Of a stretch of DNA of 64,000 bases, positions 7,595-16,782 are shown one piece after another. The position numbers were made by a program, and so were the translations under genes. The notes beneath the pieces were generated by a model. The model saw only the letters and a list, made by a program, of their open reading frames with translations, was not told the origin of the DNA and searched no databases. Every line of letters begins with the position of its first letter. Position 1 is the first letter of the stretch. This DNA is from Ammonifex thiophilus (lineage in GTDB: Bacteria; Bacillota; Desulfotomaculia; Desulfotomaculales; Ammonificaceae), in contig NZ_QSLN01000001.1 in the NCBI RefSeq assembly GCF_003368535.1, positions 310,001-374,000 of the forward strand, in the 5' to 3' direction.

Positions 7595-8785
7595 GTGAGA
7601 GTTTTGGAAATTTTGGAGTGTTGGGAGTTGGCGGCGGGCTACGGCCACCGCACGGTGGTGCTGGTGGAGGAATTGAAGGCCCATAAGGGGGAGCTCATCT
7701 GCTTCCTGGGGCCTAACGGGGCCGGCAAGTCCACCTTGCTCAAGACGGTGGCCGGACTTTTGGCCCCTCTGGGGGGAGCAGTCTACCTCAAGGGGGAGAG
7801 GCTGGAGAAGGTTTCGCTTAAAGAAAGGGCCAGCGCCTTAGCGGTGGTGCTCACCGACCGGTGCCTGCCGGGGCTTTTGACCGTTTTCGAGGCGGTGGCC
7901 CTGGGGCGCCACCCCCACACCGGTCTGCTGGGGAAGCTCTCTCGGCGGGACGAGCGGGTGGTCTGGGAGAGCCTGCGGCTGGTGGGGGCGGAGGAACTGG
8001 CCTCCCGCTTCTACGGCGACCTGAGTGACGGGGAAAAGCAGAAGGTGCTCATCGCTCGGGCCCTGGCCCAGGAGCCGGAGATCATGATCCTAGACGAGCC
8101 CACGGTGCACCTCGATTTGCAGCACCGGGCCGGGATCATGTCCCTGCTCCTCCGCCTTTGCCGGGAGAAGGGGATTACGGTTTTCCTCAGCCTGCACGAG
8201 GTGGACCTGGCCCTTAAGGGCACGGCCTATGTGGTACTGGTGCACGAGGGAAGGGTGCTGGGGATGGGGCTGCCGGAGGAGCTCTTGACGGCGGAGGCCG
8301 TTTCCCGGCTCTATGGTTCCGGTGTCGGGGAGTTCGACCCGGTGACCGGCGCGGTGGAGCTCCGGCTCCCGGCCGAAGGCCCCCTTGTCTTTGTGGTGGC
8401 TGGAGGGGGCAAGGGGGCTAAAGTAATCCGGGCCTTGGCTAAGCGGGGGTACCGGCTGGCCTGCGGGGTGCTGCCGGAGAACGACGTGGACGTCTTTGTA
8501 GCCCGGGGTGTGGGGGCGGAGCTCATAACCGTTCCCGCCTTTGCCCCGGTGGGGAAAGAGGCTTTAGAGCTGGCCCGGCCTTACCTGAAAGAAGCTCAGG
8601 CGGTTGTGGATACCGGTTTCCCTTTGGTACCGGCGACCGAGGGGAACCGCACTCTGCTGAAATGGGCGGCTGACGCCGGAAAACCTCTCTTTTCCTTGCG
8701 CTCGGAGGGGTTCCCCTCGGGAAGGCGGGCGGCGGGTCTGACCGCGCTTTTGCAGATGCTAGAAAACCTCTTCGCCTCCGCTTGA
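7595..8785 (+). CDS. btuD: Corrinoid ABC transporter ATPase with C-terminal extension (BtuD-like)
   Basis: Residues ~1-255 are a standard ABC ATPase: Walker A GPNGAGKST near 45, signature LSDGEKQK (D in place of the usual second G) near 148, Walker B IMILDEP near 167 and a switch His in LSLHEVDL. Residues ~265-396 form an extra domain beginning PLVFVVAGGGKGAKVIRAL, with a Rossmann-like GGGKG turn, absent from E. coli BtuD (about 250 residues). The extension may sense a nucleotide or ligand; its role is unknown to me. Start is GTG 7595; TTG 7604, which has a better-placed gaaggtgag, is an alternative. Confidence 0.85.
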   Translation: MRVLEILECWELAAGYGHRTVVLVEELKAHKGELICFLGPNGAGKSTLLKTVAGLLAPLGGAVYLKGERLEKVSLKERASALAVVLTDRCLPGLLTVFEAVALGRHPHTGLLGKLSRRDERVVWESLRLVGAEELASRFYGDLSDGEKQKVLIARALAQEPEIMILDEPTVHLDLQHRAGIMSLLLRLCREKGITVFLSLHEVDLALKGTAYVVLVHEGRVLGMGLPEELLTAEAVSRLYGSGVGEFDPVTGAVELRLPAEGPLVFVVAGGGKGAKVIRALAKRGYRLACGVLPENDVDVFVARGVGAELITVPAFAPVGKEALELARPYLKEAQAVVDTGFPLVPATEGNRTLLKWAADAGKPLFSLRSEGFPSGRRAAGLTALLQMLENLFASA

Positions 8786-8865
8786 AATTTTTCTGCCACG
8801 GGGAGGAAAAGGGTCTTTTGTGTCGAAACTTTTACAAAAAGTGAGCGCGGCGAGGGGGGAAGCGC

Positions 8866-11800
8866 ATGCGCAAGATCAGCCGCCGCGAGTTCATCAAGTA
8901 CGCCGGCCTGGGAGTGGCCGCTCTGAGCCTCCTGGGAAGCGTGGGAAGGGGAGGCCCGGTCTTTTCCCAGGGGACGGTTGGTGCCTTGCCCAAGCTCAGG
9001 CGGGCTAAGGAAACGCGCTCTATCTGTGCTTACTGCGGTTGCGGTTGTGGGCTGATCGTCTACAGTGAGGATAACCGGGTCGTCTACGTGGAGGGGGATC
9101 CGGACCACCCCATAAATGAAGGCTCTATGTGTCCCAAGGGCATTGCCCTCTCGGACGCCAACACCATAGTCAACTGGCAGCATCGGCGGCAGCTCAACCC
9201 GCGTCGGATAACCAAGGTACTCTACCGCGCGCCCGGTTCCACTTGCTGGGAAGAGAAGGACTGGGACTGGGCTTTAAAGGAAATAGCCAAGAGGATAAAG
9301 GCCACGCGCGATGCCACCTTCGAAGAAAAGGACGAGAAAGGGGTAACGGTCAACCGCACCCAGGCCATAGCCCACCTGGGGAGTGCCTCGCTTGATAACG
9401 AGGAGAACTACCTCATTCACAAGTTTTTGCGCAGCCTGGGAGTAATCAATATAGACCACCACGCCCGCCTCTGACACTCCACCACCGTGGCCGGTCTGGC
9501 CAATACGTTCGGCAGGGGTGTCATGACCAACCACTTCATCGACTACAAGAACTCCGATGTGGTGATGGTAATAGGGGCCAACCCAGCGGAGAACCATCCG
9601 CAGGCGATGAAGTGGATCTTGCGGGGGAAGGCGGAGCGGGGCACCAAGCTCATTGTGGTGGATCCCCGTTTCACCAAGACGGCAGCGCACGCGGACATTT
9701 ACGCTCCCATCCGCCCGGGCACGGACATCGCCTTCCTTCTGGGGATAATCAACTACGCCCTGGAGCACAACCTTTACTTCCACGACTACGTGGTCAACTA
9801 CACCAACGCTTCCTTCCTGGTGGATCCCAACTTCAAGTTCGAGGACGGCCTTTTCTCCGGAGCTACCACTAAAGACGGCCAGTTCGTCTATGACCCCACC
9901 ACCTGGCAGTACCAGAAGGACAAGGACGGCAAGATAAAGCGTGATCCCACCTTGCAGGACCCCAACTGCGTCTTCCAGGTTTTGAAGCGCTTCGTTTCCC
10001 GCTACGACATCAAGACGGTCTGCCGCGTAACCGGCACGCCGGAGGACGTTTACCGGCAGGTCTGCGAGCTCTACTGCTCCACCGGCAGGCCGGATAAAGC
10101 GGGCAACATCGTCTACGCCATGGGCATCACCCAGCACACCTACGGCAGTCAGAACGTGCGGGCGGTGGCTATCCTCCAGCTTCTCCTGGGGAACATAGGT
10201 ATAGCCGGGGGCGGGATCAACGCCCAGCGGGGTGAGTCCAACGTCCAGGGCTCGACCGACATGGCCATGCTCTACCACCTTCTGCCGGGCTACCTCAGCT
10301 GCCCCGATGCCACCAGGCATCCTACCCTAAAGGACTATCTGGAAAAGGAGACCCCGAAGACCAGCTTCTGGTCCAATACGCCAAAGTTCCTGATAAGCCA
10401 GCTCAAAGCCTGGTTCGGGGCCAAGGCCACGCCGGAGAACGAGTTCTGCTACCAGTGGTTGCCCAAGCTCGACGGCAAGGAGCACTCGCATATGGCCATT
10501 TTCCAGAGCATGGCGGAGGGAAAGATAAAGGGGTTCTTCGCCTGGGGCCAGAACCCGGCGGTGGGAGGACCGGCGGCCGAACCCACACGGAAGGCCATGG
10601 AGAAGCTCGACTGGCTGGTAGTGGTCGACCTCTTTGAGACCGAGACGGCGGCCTTCTGGAGGCGCCCGGGAGCCGATCCGCGCAAGATCAAGACCGAGGT
10701 CTTCTTCCTGCCGGCAGCTTTTTCCTACGAGAAGGAGGGTACGGTGTCCAACAGCGGTCGCTGGATCCAGTACCGCTGGAAGGCGGTGGACCCACCAGGA
10801 GACGCCAAGTCCGACCTTTGGATAGTCGACCGGCTCTTCAAGGCGGTGAGGGAGGAGTACCGCAAGGGAGGCAGGTTCCCCGAGCCCATCCTGAACATGG
10901 TGTGGGACTACGATGCTCCCGGTTCCGAAGAGCCGGACATCAACAAGGTGGCCCTGGAGATTAACGGATACGAGGTGGACACGGGCAAGCCCCTGCCCGG
11001 TTTCGCCAAGCTCACCAACACCGGTTCCACCGCCTGCGGCTGCTGGATCTACGCCGGCTACTGGTACCCCGATCCGGACCTCGGGGTGGTGGCGGCCAAG
11101 CGGCGCGACCGTACCGATAAAACCGGATTAGGGCTTTATCCCAAGTGGAGCTTCGCCTGGCCGGCCAACCGCCGCATCGTGTACAACCGCTGCTCCTGCG
11201 ATCCTTCCGGGCGTCCATGGGACCCCGCGCGGGCGCTGGTGTACTGGGACGGCAGCAAGTGGGTGACTTTCGACGTGCCCGACTTCGGGGCCAAGGATCT
11301 GGCCACCGGAGCAGAAATCCCACCGGAGAAGTCGGCCCAGAACCCCTTCATCATGGTGCCCGAAGGGGTAGGGCGGCTCTTCGGCGCTCAGTACGGCCCC
11401 CGGGCGGCGGCGCTCAAGGACGGTCCCCTGCCCGAACACTACGAGCCCATCGAGAGCCCGGTGCGCAACCTCATGTCCAAGCAGCAGAACAACCCCTTGG
11501 CCAAGATTTACCAGGGGGAAGGCGCGGCGCGGGGCAAGCCGGAAAAGTACCCCTATATCCTCACCACCCACCGGCTGGTGGAGCACTACCAAAGCGGCGC
11601 GGTGACGCGCAACTCTCCTTGGCTTACCGAACTCATGCCGGAGATGTTCGTGGGGATCTCTCCCCGGCTGGCGGCCAAGCTGGGCATTAAGCCCGGGGAC
11701 CGGGTGGTGGTGCTCACGGCCCGCGGGAAGGTTTACGGGCGCGCCTCGGTACTCCCCACCCTGCAGCCCTTAAAAGTGGACGGCAAAGAGGTGGAGGTGG

Positions 11801-11937
11801 TGGCCCTGCCCTGGCACTGGGGCTACCAGGGGATGGCGCCGGGCGACTCGGCCAACGTAGTCACAGCCCTCTTCGGCGATCCCAACACCTTCATACCGGA
11901 GTATAAGGCGCTCCTGTGCGACGTCCGGAAGGCTTAA
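8866..11937 (+). CDS. fdhA: Formate dehydrogenase catalytic subunit, selenocysteine-containing, Tat-exported
   Basis: 1023 residues if the in-frame TGA at 9472-9474 is read as Sec203. The context HARL-U-HSTTVAGLANTFGRG matches the active site of FdnG/FdoG-type enzymes, and the frame is open on both sides. The N-terminus has a twin-arginine signal (SRREFIKYAGLG). Next comes the CAYCGCGC...SMCPKG motif for the proximal 4Fe-4S cluster, then the Mo/W-bis-MGD oxidoreductase domains, ending in a molydopterin-dinucleotide-binding domain (ITPR-like segment ISPRLAAKLGIKPGD). It oxidises formate to CO2 outside the cytoplasmic membrane. fdhB follows after 20 nt. Annotation pipelines would split it at the TGA. 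Confidence 0.95.
9475..9510 (+). promoter_or_regulatory. Bacterial SECIS element of fdhA
   Basis: Directly after the Sec TGA, the sequence folds as GGCC-GGTCT-GGCC (9489-9501), extended by cgt/acg with an internal bulge. The GGTCT apical loop is the same as that of the E. coli fdhF/fdnG hairpins bound by SelB, and it begins 18 nt after the TGA, within the working distance. Confidence 0.85.
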
Positions 11938-11957
11938 GAAAGGGGGCTTGAACGCCT

Positions 11958-12692
11958 ATGCCCAAGGCTGTTCTGGTGGATCTCACCAAATGCATCGGCT
12001 GCCGGAGCTGCATGGTGGCCTGCAAGCAGTGGAACGACCTGCCGGCCGAAAGGCAGGGCTTTGTCAACGACTGGGCCACGCCGCGCGACACCACGGCGGA
12101 GACTTGGACGGTGGTCAAGTACTACATCGAGGACAAGGGCGGCCGGGTCGTGTGGCGCTTTGTCAAGCGGCAGTGCATGCACTGCGTGGATCCCGCCTGT
12201 GTGAAGGCCTGTTTTGCCGGAGCTCTCCGCAAAACCCCGGAGGGGCCGGTCATCCAGGACCCCAGCCGTTGCATCGCCTGCCTTTACTGCTTCAACGCTT
12301 GCCCCTTCCAGGTGCCGCGCTACCGCACGGGCGGTGAGGGTCCGGTGATCATGCAGAAGTGCCGCTTCTGTTTTGACCCCGGCGGCATCTACGACCGTGT
12401 GGGGCAGGGGCAGGCGCCGGCCTGCGTCAGGGCCTGTCCGGGTGGCGCCCTGAAGTTCGGCGAGCGGGAGGCACTCATCAAGGAAGCCAAGGAGCGCATA
12501 GCGCAAAACCCCGGCCGGTACGTGAACCAGGTCTACGGCGAGAGCGAGTTCGGCGGCACTTCCTGGCTCTACCTAAGCGACGTGCCCTTCGAGGAACTCG
12601 GCTTCCCCAGCGCGGCCCGGCCGGCGATGCTGTCGCTGCTCACCTGGACGCCGCTGGCGGCCGGCCTCTGGCTGGCGGCGAAGGAGGCTTAA
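11958..12692 (+). CDS. fdhB: Formate dehydrogenase iron-sulfur subunit
   Basis: 244 residues with four ferredoxin-like Cys clusters: CIGCRSCMVAC near residue 12, CMHCVDPACVKAC near 73, CIACLYCFNAC near 106, and CRFCF...CVRAC spanning about 133-158. It passes electrons from FdhA to the membrane. A single hydrophobic stretch at the C-terminus (MLSLLTWTPLAAGLWLAA) should anchor it. It is a clear paralogue of the hydrogenase FeS subunit at 19103: the block KEAKERIAQNPGRYVN is identical. It has no Tat signal and is presumably exported with FdhA. Confidence 0.93.
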   Translation: MPKAVLVDLTKCIGCRSCMVACKQWNDLPAERQGFVNDWATPRDTTAETWTVVKYYIEDKGGRVVWRFVKRQCMHCVDPACVKACFAGALRKTPEGPVIQDPSRCIACLYCFNACPFQVPRYRTGGEGPVIMQKCRFCFDPGGIYDRVGQGQAPACVRACPGGALKFGEREALIKEAKERIAQNPGRYVNQVYGESEFGGTSWLYLSDVPFEELGFPSAARPAMLSLLTWTPLAAGLWLAAKEA

Positions 12693-12695
12693 GTT

Positions 12696-13505
12696 TTGGA
12701 CTGGGGGCGGATGAAGGAACTCTACCGAACCCTGGCTTCCCTCCCTATCCTTAAGCGGGAAGGGGTACCCTCTGGTGGGGAACCGGGGATACCCCTTCTC
12801 TATCTTTATCCGCTGCCCTGGACGCGATCGGAGTGGCTAGAGAGGGTGAGCCTGGTGGTGGCGGCGGTGAAGGAGTACTGCCCCGAGTGGCGGGAGGAAG
12901 CGGAGCGGGTAAAGCTTCATATTGAGCGCTCACGCCTTTCCTGGGAAGAATTCCTCCCTGCTCTCCTGCGGCAGGAGGAAAAGGCTTACCTGCGCTTTTT
13001 AAACTTCCTCGGCCGCCACCGGCTGGACAAGGAAGTGGCCGGATTTATCTTCCACCACGCTTTAAAACTCTGCCTGCGCGGCTGCGCCTCTTCTTTCCGC
13101 CCCCAGGACTTCGAGTACTGGCAGCATGGGAGCTGCCCGGTCTGCGGACGTTACCCGCATCTAGCCCGATTAAAGAAAGGGAGGCTTTTATACTGCAGCC
13201 TTTGCGAGGCAGCCTGGCCCTACCCCCGCCTGGGCTGCCCTTTCTGCGGACACTCCTCTCCCGAAGGAGAAGAGCTGCTGGCCTGGGAGGGAACTCCCTA
13301 CCGCGTTTATTTGTATTCTTGCTGCGGGAGTTACCTCAAGGCGGTGGTGGAGACGGGGGCGGTTGACCATCCCTTTGATCCGGTAAAGGTGGAAGGGGAA
13401 ACCCTGCCGCTGGACCTGACCGCCTGGCGCGAGGGCTTTTCCCCTGCCGCCTTAAGCCTTTTCCCCGCTTTCACCTTCGAAAGAGGGCTTCGCGAGAGGA
13501 GGTAA
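12696..13505 (+). CDS. fdhE: FdhE formate dehydrogenase accessory protein
   Basis: 269 residues from a TTG 4 nt after fdhB. The C-terminal half is the rubredoxin-like metal-binding part of FdhE: CPVCG near residue 145, CSLC near 167, CPFCG near 178 and a CCG near 205. FdhE interacts with the Tat-exported catalytic subunit before export and is required for activity. Its position between the FeS subunit and the cytochrome, in the same operon, supports the call. It is cytoplasmic, with no signal or membrane segment. Confidence 0.88.
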   Translation: MDWGRMKELYRTLASLPILKREGVPSGGEPGIPLLYLYPLPWTRSEWLERVSLVVAAVKEYCPEWREEAERVKLHIERSRLSWEEFLPALLRQEEKAYLRFLNFLGRHRLDKEVAGFIFHHALKLCLRGCASSFRPQDFEYWQHGSCPVCGRYPHLARLKKGRLLYCSLCEAAWPYPRLGCPFCGHSSPEGEELLAWEGTPYRVYLYSCCGSYLKAVVETGAVDHPFDPVKVEGETLPLDLTAWREGFSPAALSLFPAFTFERGLRERR

Positions 13506-13512
13506 GAAAAGA

Positions 13513-14241
13513 ATGGGGGAGTCCAATTTTAAAAACGCGGCGCCCTACATCATAGTGGCGCTCCTTTTTATACTTGGTATGGGTCTAAACGCGGTAATAA
13601 GCGCCTACCGGGAGGGAGCCAAGGTTCAGGCCAGAGAAGCTGCGGCAGGGGAATACCGGCTTGCCAGCTTCAAGTGCGCCGAGTGTCACGAGATGTGGCC
13701 CTACATTTCCACCTGGATGCTTTCCGCCCACAATAAGGTTAGCTGTGAACGCTGCCACGCCAATATCGACCTGGCGGCCATGGAGAAGGCCCACGCTGCA
13801 GGGAGCTACCGGCAGCCCATAGCGCTTAAGGCTCCTATGGATCGGGGAGTCTGCCTGGGATGCCACAGCGGCCAGCGGGCACCCTCCATGCCGGGAGACC
13901 TGAGAGACCCGCACCCGATACACTTCAAGGCGGGGATCGGATGCACAGCCTGCCACTACGGGGTGACGCACTTCAAGATTGTCCAGCGCGACGTTTTTAG
14001 GCTCCCGGACTTCAGCAACCCGAGTCAATGGCGTCCGGAGCTGGTGAGGACTGTGGCCACGCTTCCCTATTCCCGCCCCACCATGCACGACTGTTTTAGC
14101 TGCCACCAGACCGTTGCCGTTTCTCAGCAGCCGGTGAACCTCAAGGGAACGCCTTGCGCTGGTTGTCACACCTACTCGGTGAGCGTGACCCCCTGTGCTT
14201 CTTGCCATATGCACTTCACTGGTTCTCCTCAGACGCGATGA
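13513..14241 (+). CDS. Membrane-anchored multihaem cytochrome c with seven CxxCH motifs
   Basis: 242 residues. An N-terminal membrane helix (about 11-30, YIIVALLFILGMGLNAVIS) is followed by seven CxxCH motifs beginning near residues 55, 78, 114, 144, 194, 215 and 228. The layout resembles NapC/NirT-type anchored cytochromes, which usually have four or five haems, but I cannot place it in a named subfamily. It follows fdhE by 7 nt. The fdh operon lacks a cytochrome b (FdnI-type) subunit, so this protein is the best candidate for linking FdhAB to the quinone pool or another periplasmic carrier. Its stop is 1 nt from that of the convergent SDR gene. Confidence 0.85.
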   Translation: MGESNFKNAAPYIIVALLFILGMGLNAVISAYREGAKVQAREAAAGEYRLASFKCAECHEMWPYISTWMLSAHNKVSCERCHANIDLAAMEKAHAAGSYRQPIALKAPMDRGVCLGCHSGQRAPSMPGDLRDPHPIHFKAGIGCTACHYGVTHFKIVQRDVFRLPDFSNPSQWRPELVRTVATLPYSRPTMHDCFSCHQTVAVSQQPVNLKGTPCAGCHTYSVSVTPCASCHMHFTGSPQTR

Positions 14242-14242
14242 G

Positions 14243-15004
14243 CTAGAAGAGAATCCAACCCCCGTCCAGCCCCAGAACCTGACCGTTGATAAAGGCGGCG
14301 GCCGGTGAGGCCAGGAAGACGCAGGCCGCCGCCACTTCTTCCGGCCTGCCTAGGCGCCCGGGGGGTACGGCTTCGGCCAGGGCGGCCAGCTCTTCCGGGG
14401 TGAGTTCCTCCCGCAGAAGGTCGGTCTCGATAGGACCGGGCGCCAGGGCGTTCACCGTTATTCCCGCACTTCCCACCTCGCGGGCCAAGGACTTAGTAAG
14501 GGCGATGAGCCCCCCTTTGGTGGCGGCGTAGGCGGCCTCGCAAGAAGCCCCGGTGATGCCCCAGACGGAGGCTATGTTTATGATCCTTCCCCAGCGCTGC
14601 CTTATCATGGAGGGGAGGGCTTCCCGGCAGCAGTAAAAGGGCCCGGAGAGGTTAACCCGGAGGAGCTTTTCCCATTCTTCATCGGAGGTATCCATTAAGA
14701 GGCGACGCAGCCCCATGCCGGCGTTGTTCACCAGGATGGACACCGGCCCCAGCTCTGCGGACACGGCAGCGAACAGGCGGCGCACCTCCTCCGGGTCGGT
14801 GACGTCGGCGCGGAAAGCTTGCGCCTTTACTCCCCACTCGCGGCAGCGGCGGGCCACCTCTTCCGCCTGGGCGGCCGAGCGGCAAAAGTTCACGGCCACC
14901 GCCGCCCCGCTTTGAGCCAAAGCCAGGGCCACCGCCGCCCCGATCCCTCGGCTGGCCCCGGTTACCAGAGCCACTTTTCCTTCTAAGGGTCGCCGTTCTT
15001 CCAT
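14243..15004 (-). CDS. Short-chain dehydrogenase/reductase (FabG-like)
   Basis: 253 residues from the ATG at 15004 (MEERRPLEGKVALVTGASRGIG). Longer upstream starts would read into the neighbouring TnpB element and are rejected. It has the classical SDR set: TGASRGIG NAD(P)-binding loop, NNAGMG, catalytic Ser in NIASVWG and YAATKGG with the Tyr/Lys pair, then LAPGPIETD. The C-terminal GQVLGLDGGW is typical of the FabG/3-oxoacyl-ACP reductase branch. The substrate cannot be fixed from sequence. It stands alone, convergent with the formate dehydrogenase operon and with no fatty-acid genes nearby. Confidence 0.85.
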   Translation of the reverse strand: MEERRPLEGKVALVTGASRGIGAAVALALAQSGAAVAVNFCRSAAQAEEVARRCREWGVKAQAFRADVTDPEEVRRLFAAVSAELGPVSILVNNAGMGLRRLLMDTSDEEWEKLLRVNLSGPFYCCREALPSMIRQRWGRIINIASVWGITGASCEAAYAATKGGLIALTKSLAREVGSAGITVNALAPGPIETDLLREELTPEELAALAEAVPPGRLGRPEEVAAACVFLASPAAAFINGQVLGLDGGWILF

Positions 15005-15079
15005 GAGGCCTTGCTCTCCTTTGGCTTTCCCCAGCGTAGAATGCCGTCTTTGGATGATGCTGGACAGACGTGACGTCCT

Positions 15080-15099
15080 CCCCTCAATGAATTGAGGGG
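15080..15099. repeat. TnpB element end hairpin, 3' copy
   Basis: Perfect 9-bp stem cccctcaat/attgagggg with a 2-nt loop as written (less in practice). It lies just beyond the stop of the tnpB pseudogene and marks the other element end. Confidence 0.6.
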
Positions 15100-15107
15100 C
15101 ATCCCTT

Positions 15108-16339
15108 TCAGGATGCACGCAGGCTTTTGTTCCTGCGCTTCGGTTCGTGGACTCCGTGCCACCCCAGGCGGAGTGACAGGACCACAGGCCGCGCCACCCG
15201 GCCACTACTCCCCTTGACGGGAGATACCTGGTACGCCCTCTCGAAGATGTTTAAGGCGCCGTTCACGTCCGCCTGCGCCCTCCAGCCGCAGGAACACGTG
15301 TATAAACCCCTGTTCTTTCGGTTGGAGGGCAAGACGCGCCCGCAGGCGTGACAGCGCACAGAAGTGTTCCTCTCATCCACATCGTCCCGGACCGCGATCC
15401 CGGCAAGCTGGCCCTTGTACTTGAGCATGTTAATAAGCTTCCGCTACGGCCAGGCGTGCAGCCTCTGGTTGAGTTTGTCTCCGTAGTCGATGCCCTCGCG
15501 GATGCTGCAGAGGTCTCCGATGGCTACCTCCCCCACACCCCGCCTCACGCACTCCTCTATGAAGTGGGACGTGGCAACGTGGAGCAGGTGCTCCACTTGA
15601 AGCTTTTCCCGATGGGCCACCTCCCTCCACCTGCGGGAGTTTGGCCTGAGACTCGCCCGCACCTTCTGCCAGTACCGTCTCACTGACTTAATGAACCTGC
15701 CGGAGTAGAGCAGCACGGTCCCGTCCTCGAAGGCGGCCGCCATGAGGACGGTCTCCCCCGGGTCCAGGGCGACTTTCTTCGTCCCGGGGCGCGGGTTCGC
15801 CTTCACCTCCACCACCAGACGGGCCTCTATCCGCCCGGACACCTTGTCGTAGGTGATGGAGAGCTCCCGCACCCGCTCGTACTCCACGCCGGGACGGTGG
15901 GAGACGCGGAAGGAGACTTCCCTCACCCCGTCTTCCCGTCCGGTGCCCAGAGAAACCGTGACCTTATCTCCTTCCACCTTGAAGCCGCTCTGAACGTACT
16001 TGAGCGGGGAGAGGTAGCTTTGACCTTACGAAATCCGGGGGCGCTGTGCCGCATGAGCCCTTTTTCCTTGAGGGCGAAGAAGGACCTGTATGCTTCCCTC
16101 ACTTCGTCCCGGGTGAGCTGTACGGACATCGAGTAGTAGCCCTTCGCCCGGGGGAGTTCTTTTAAGATGCGGTTGAGGTTCTTGCGGGAAACATTTGCTT
16201 TTCCGGTCTCTTCGTACTCCTTCCGGAGGTGCCAGAGGAGGCCGTTGTAGACCTTGGTGGCGCAAAACATGGCGTCTTTGAGGACGGCCAGGGTCTTGGG
16301 GTCGGCGTGCACCTGGGCTTTGACGGTGACGAGGAGCAC
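15108..16339 (-). pseudogene. tnpB: TnpB nuclease, one frameshift and one nonsense codon
   Basis: The N-terminal part (16339 to about 16015) is MLLVTVKAQVHADPKTL onward. The family sequence SYLSPLKYVQSGFKVEGDKV continues in another frame, so there is a frameshift near 16015-16025. The RuvC part has KKVALDPGETVLMAA with the first acidic residue and VAIGDLCSIREG with a degenerate second motif: the usual Glu is Asp. A TAG at 15444-15446 interrupts RLHAWP-stop-RKLINMLKYKGQ in the same frame. The zinc finger CHACG...CSCG and the final ADVNGALNI follow. It is a dead copy of about 405 residues. Confidence 0.8.
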
Positions 16340-16400
16340 TCGCGGTTCGCCTCCTTCCCCTGGGCCTTTATGCCATTATACCGCGAGGGGGTCCGTGTAT

Positions 16401-16420
16401 CCCCTCATAAATTGAGGGGG
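16401..16420. repeat. TnpB element end hairpin, 5' copy
   Basis: Stem cccctca.../attgagggg, nearly the same as 750-769 and 15080-15099. The flanking 60 bp on the left are shared with 740-794. Confidence 0.7.
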
Positions 16421-16576
16421 TGGACTTTCCCCTCGCGCTCCCCCATTTTTTCTACTAAAAAATTAAATTATCCTCTTTCTCGGCTTTTGCAAGAAGCCTC
16501 GGCGACCTCGCCCGGATAAGGGGCCTAAAATAATTGTCTGGTTTTTCCGGGGTCTTCGCGCAAAGCCCTGTTCCTC

Positions 16577-16605
16577 TTGACATAGAAAAAGACGTGTAGT
16601 ATAGT
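16577..16605 (+). promoter_or_regulatory. Sigma-A-type promoter for the hydrogenase operon
   Basis: TTGACA at 16577-16582 and TATAGT at 16600-16605, with a 17-nt spacer. Transcription would start near 16612, leaving a leader of about 170 nt before the first gene. Confidence 0.8.
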
Positions 16606-16611
16606 TGAAAA

Positions 16612-16716
16612 CGGAAAGTTAAGAAAAGCACAAATGGGACGTAGGCCGAAGCCTGCAACGCGAAACAGCTGCTTCTAGCTGAAAAGCGAGCATAAGGCGG
16701 AAAGGGCAGAAAATGG
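16612..16716 (+). ncRNA. Structured 5' leader of unknown class
   Basis: Between a strong promoter and an intrinsic terminator. It contains a hairpin GTAGGC-CGAA-GCCTGC, then a two-part stem CGC-gaaa-CAGCT...AGCTG-aaaa-GCG with a purine-rich symmetric internal loop, then purine-rich single strands (ggcggaaagggcagaaaatgg). Promoter, folded leader and terminator in front of an operon is the layout of a riboswitch or other attenuator. It does not match the cobalamin, Moco, c-di-GMP-I, SAM, TPP, glycine or fluoride patterns I know. Confidence 0.5.
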
Positions 16717-16767
16717 AAGGCCACAGGACCGGTAGCGAAAGGCCGGAGCTGTGGCCTTTCTTTTCTG
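16717..16767 (+). terminator. Intrinsic terminator ahead of the hydrogenase operon
   Basis: A 10-bp stem aaggccacag/ctgtggcctt encloses an inner ccgg/ccgg helix and is followed by tcttttct. It lies between the leader and the first start codon at 16783, so it would reduce expression unless antagonised. Confidence 0.75.
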
Positions 16768-16782
16768 TAGGGGGCGAGGGGT

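Larger units (their letters stand above)
15065..16440 (-). mobile_element. TnpB-only IS605/IS607-type element, decayed
   Basis: Bounded by similar hairpins, cccctcaat/attgagggg at 15080-15099 and cccctca(taa)attgagggg at 16401-16420. It holds one tnpB on the minus strand and no transposase tnpA. Its 5' end is repeated at 605-794. Boundaries are estimated from those hairpins and from the extent of the repeat. Confidence 0.65.

Noticed and set aside
9274-10320. Long open frame on the minus strand within fdhA
   Set aside because: Antisense shadow of a GC-rich gene; it resembles no protein family and fdhA is certain on the + strand.
14243-15205. N-terminally extended SDR protein starting at 15205
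   Set aside because: The extra ~67 residues overlap the TnpB element end; the family begins at 15004.
16612-16716. Assignment of the hydrogenase leader to c-di-GMP-I (GEMM)
   Set aside because: It has a gggacg-like string but lacks the conserved second helix and the receptor sequence, so the class cannot be supported.
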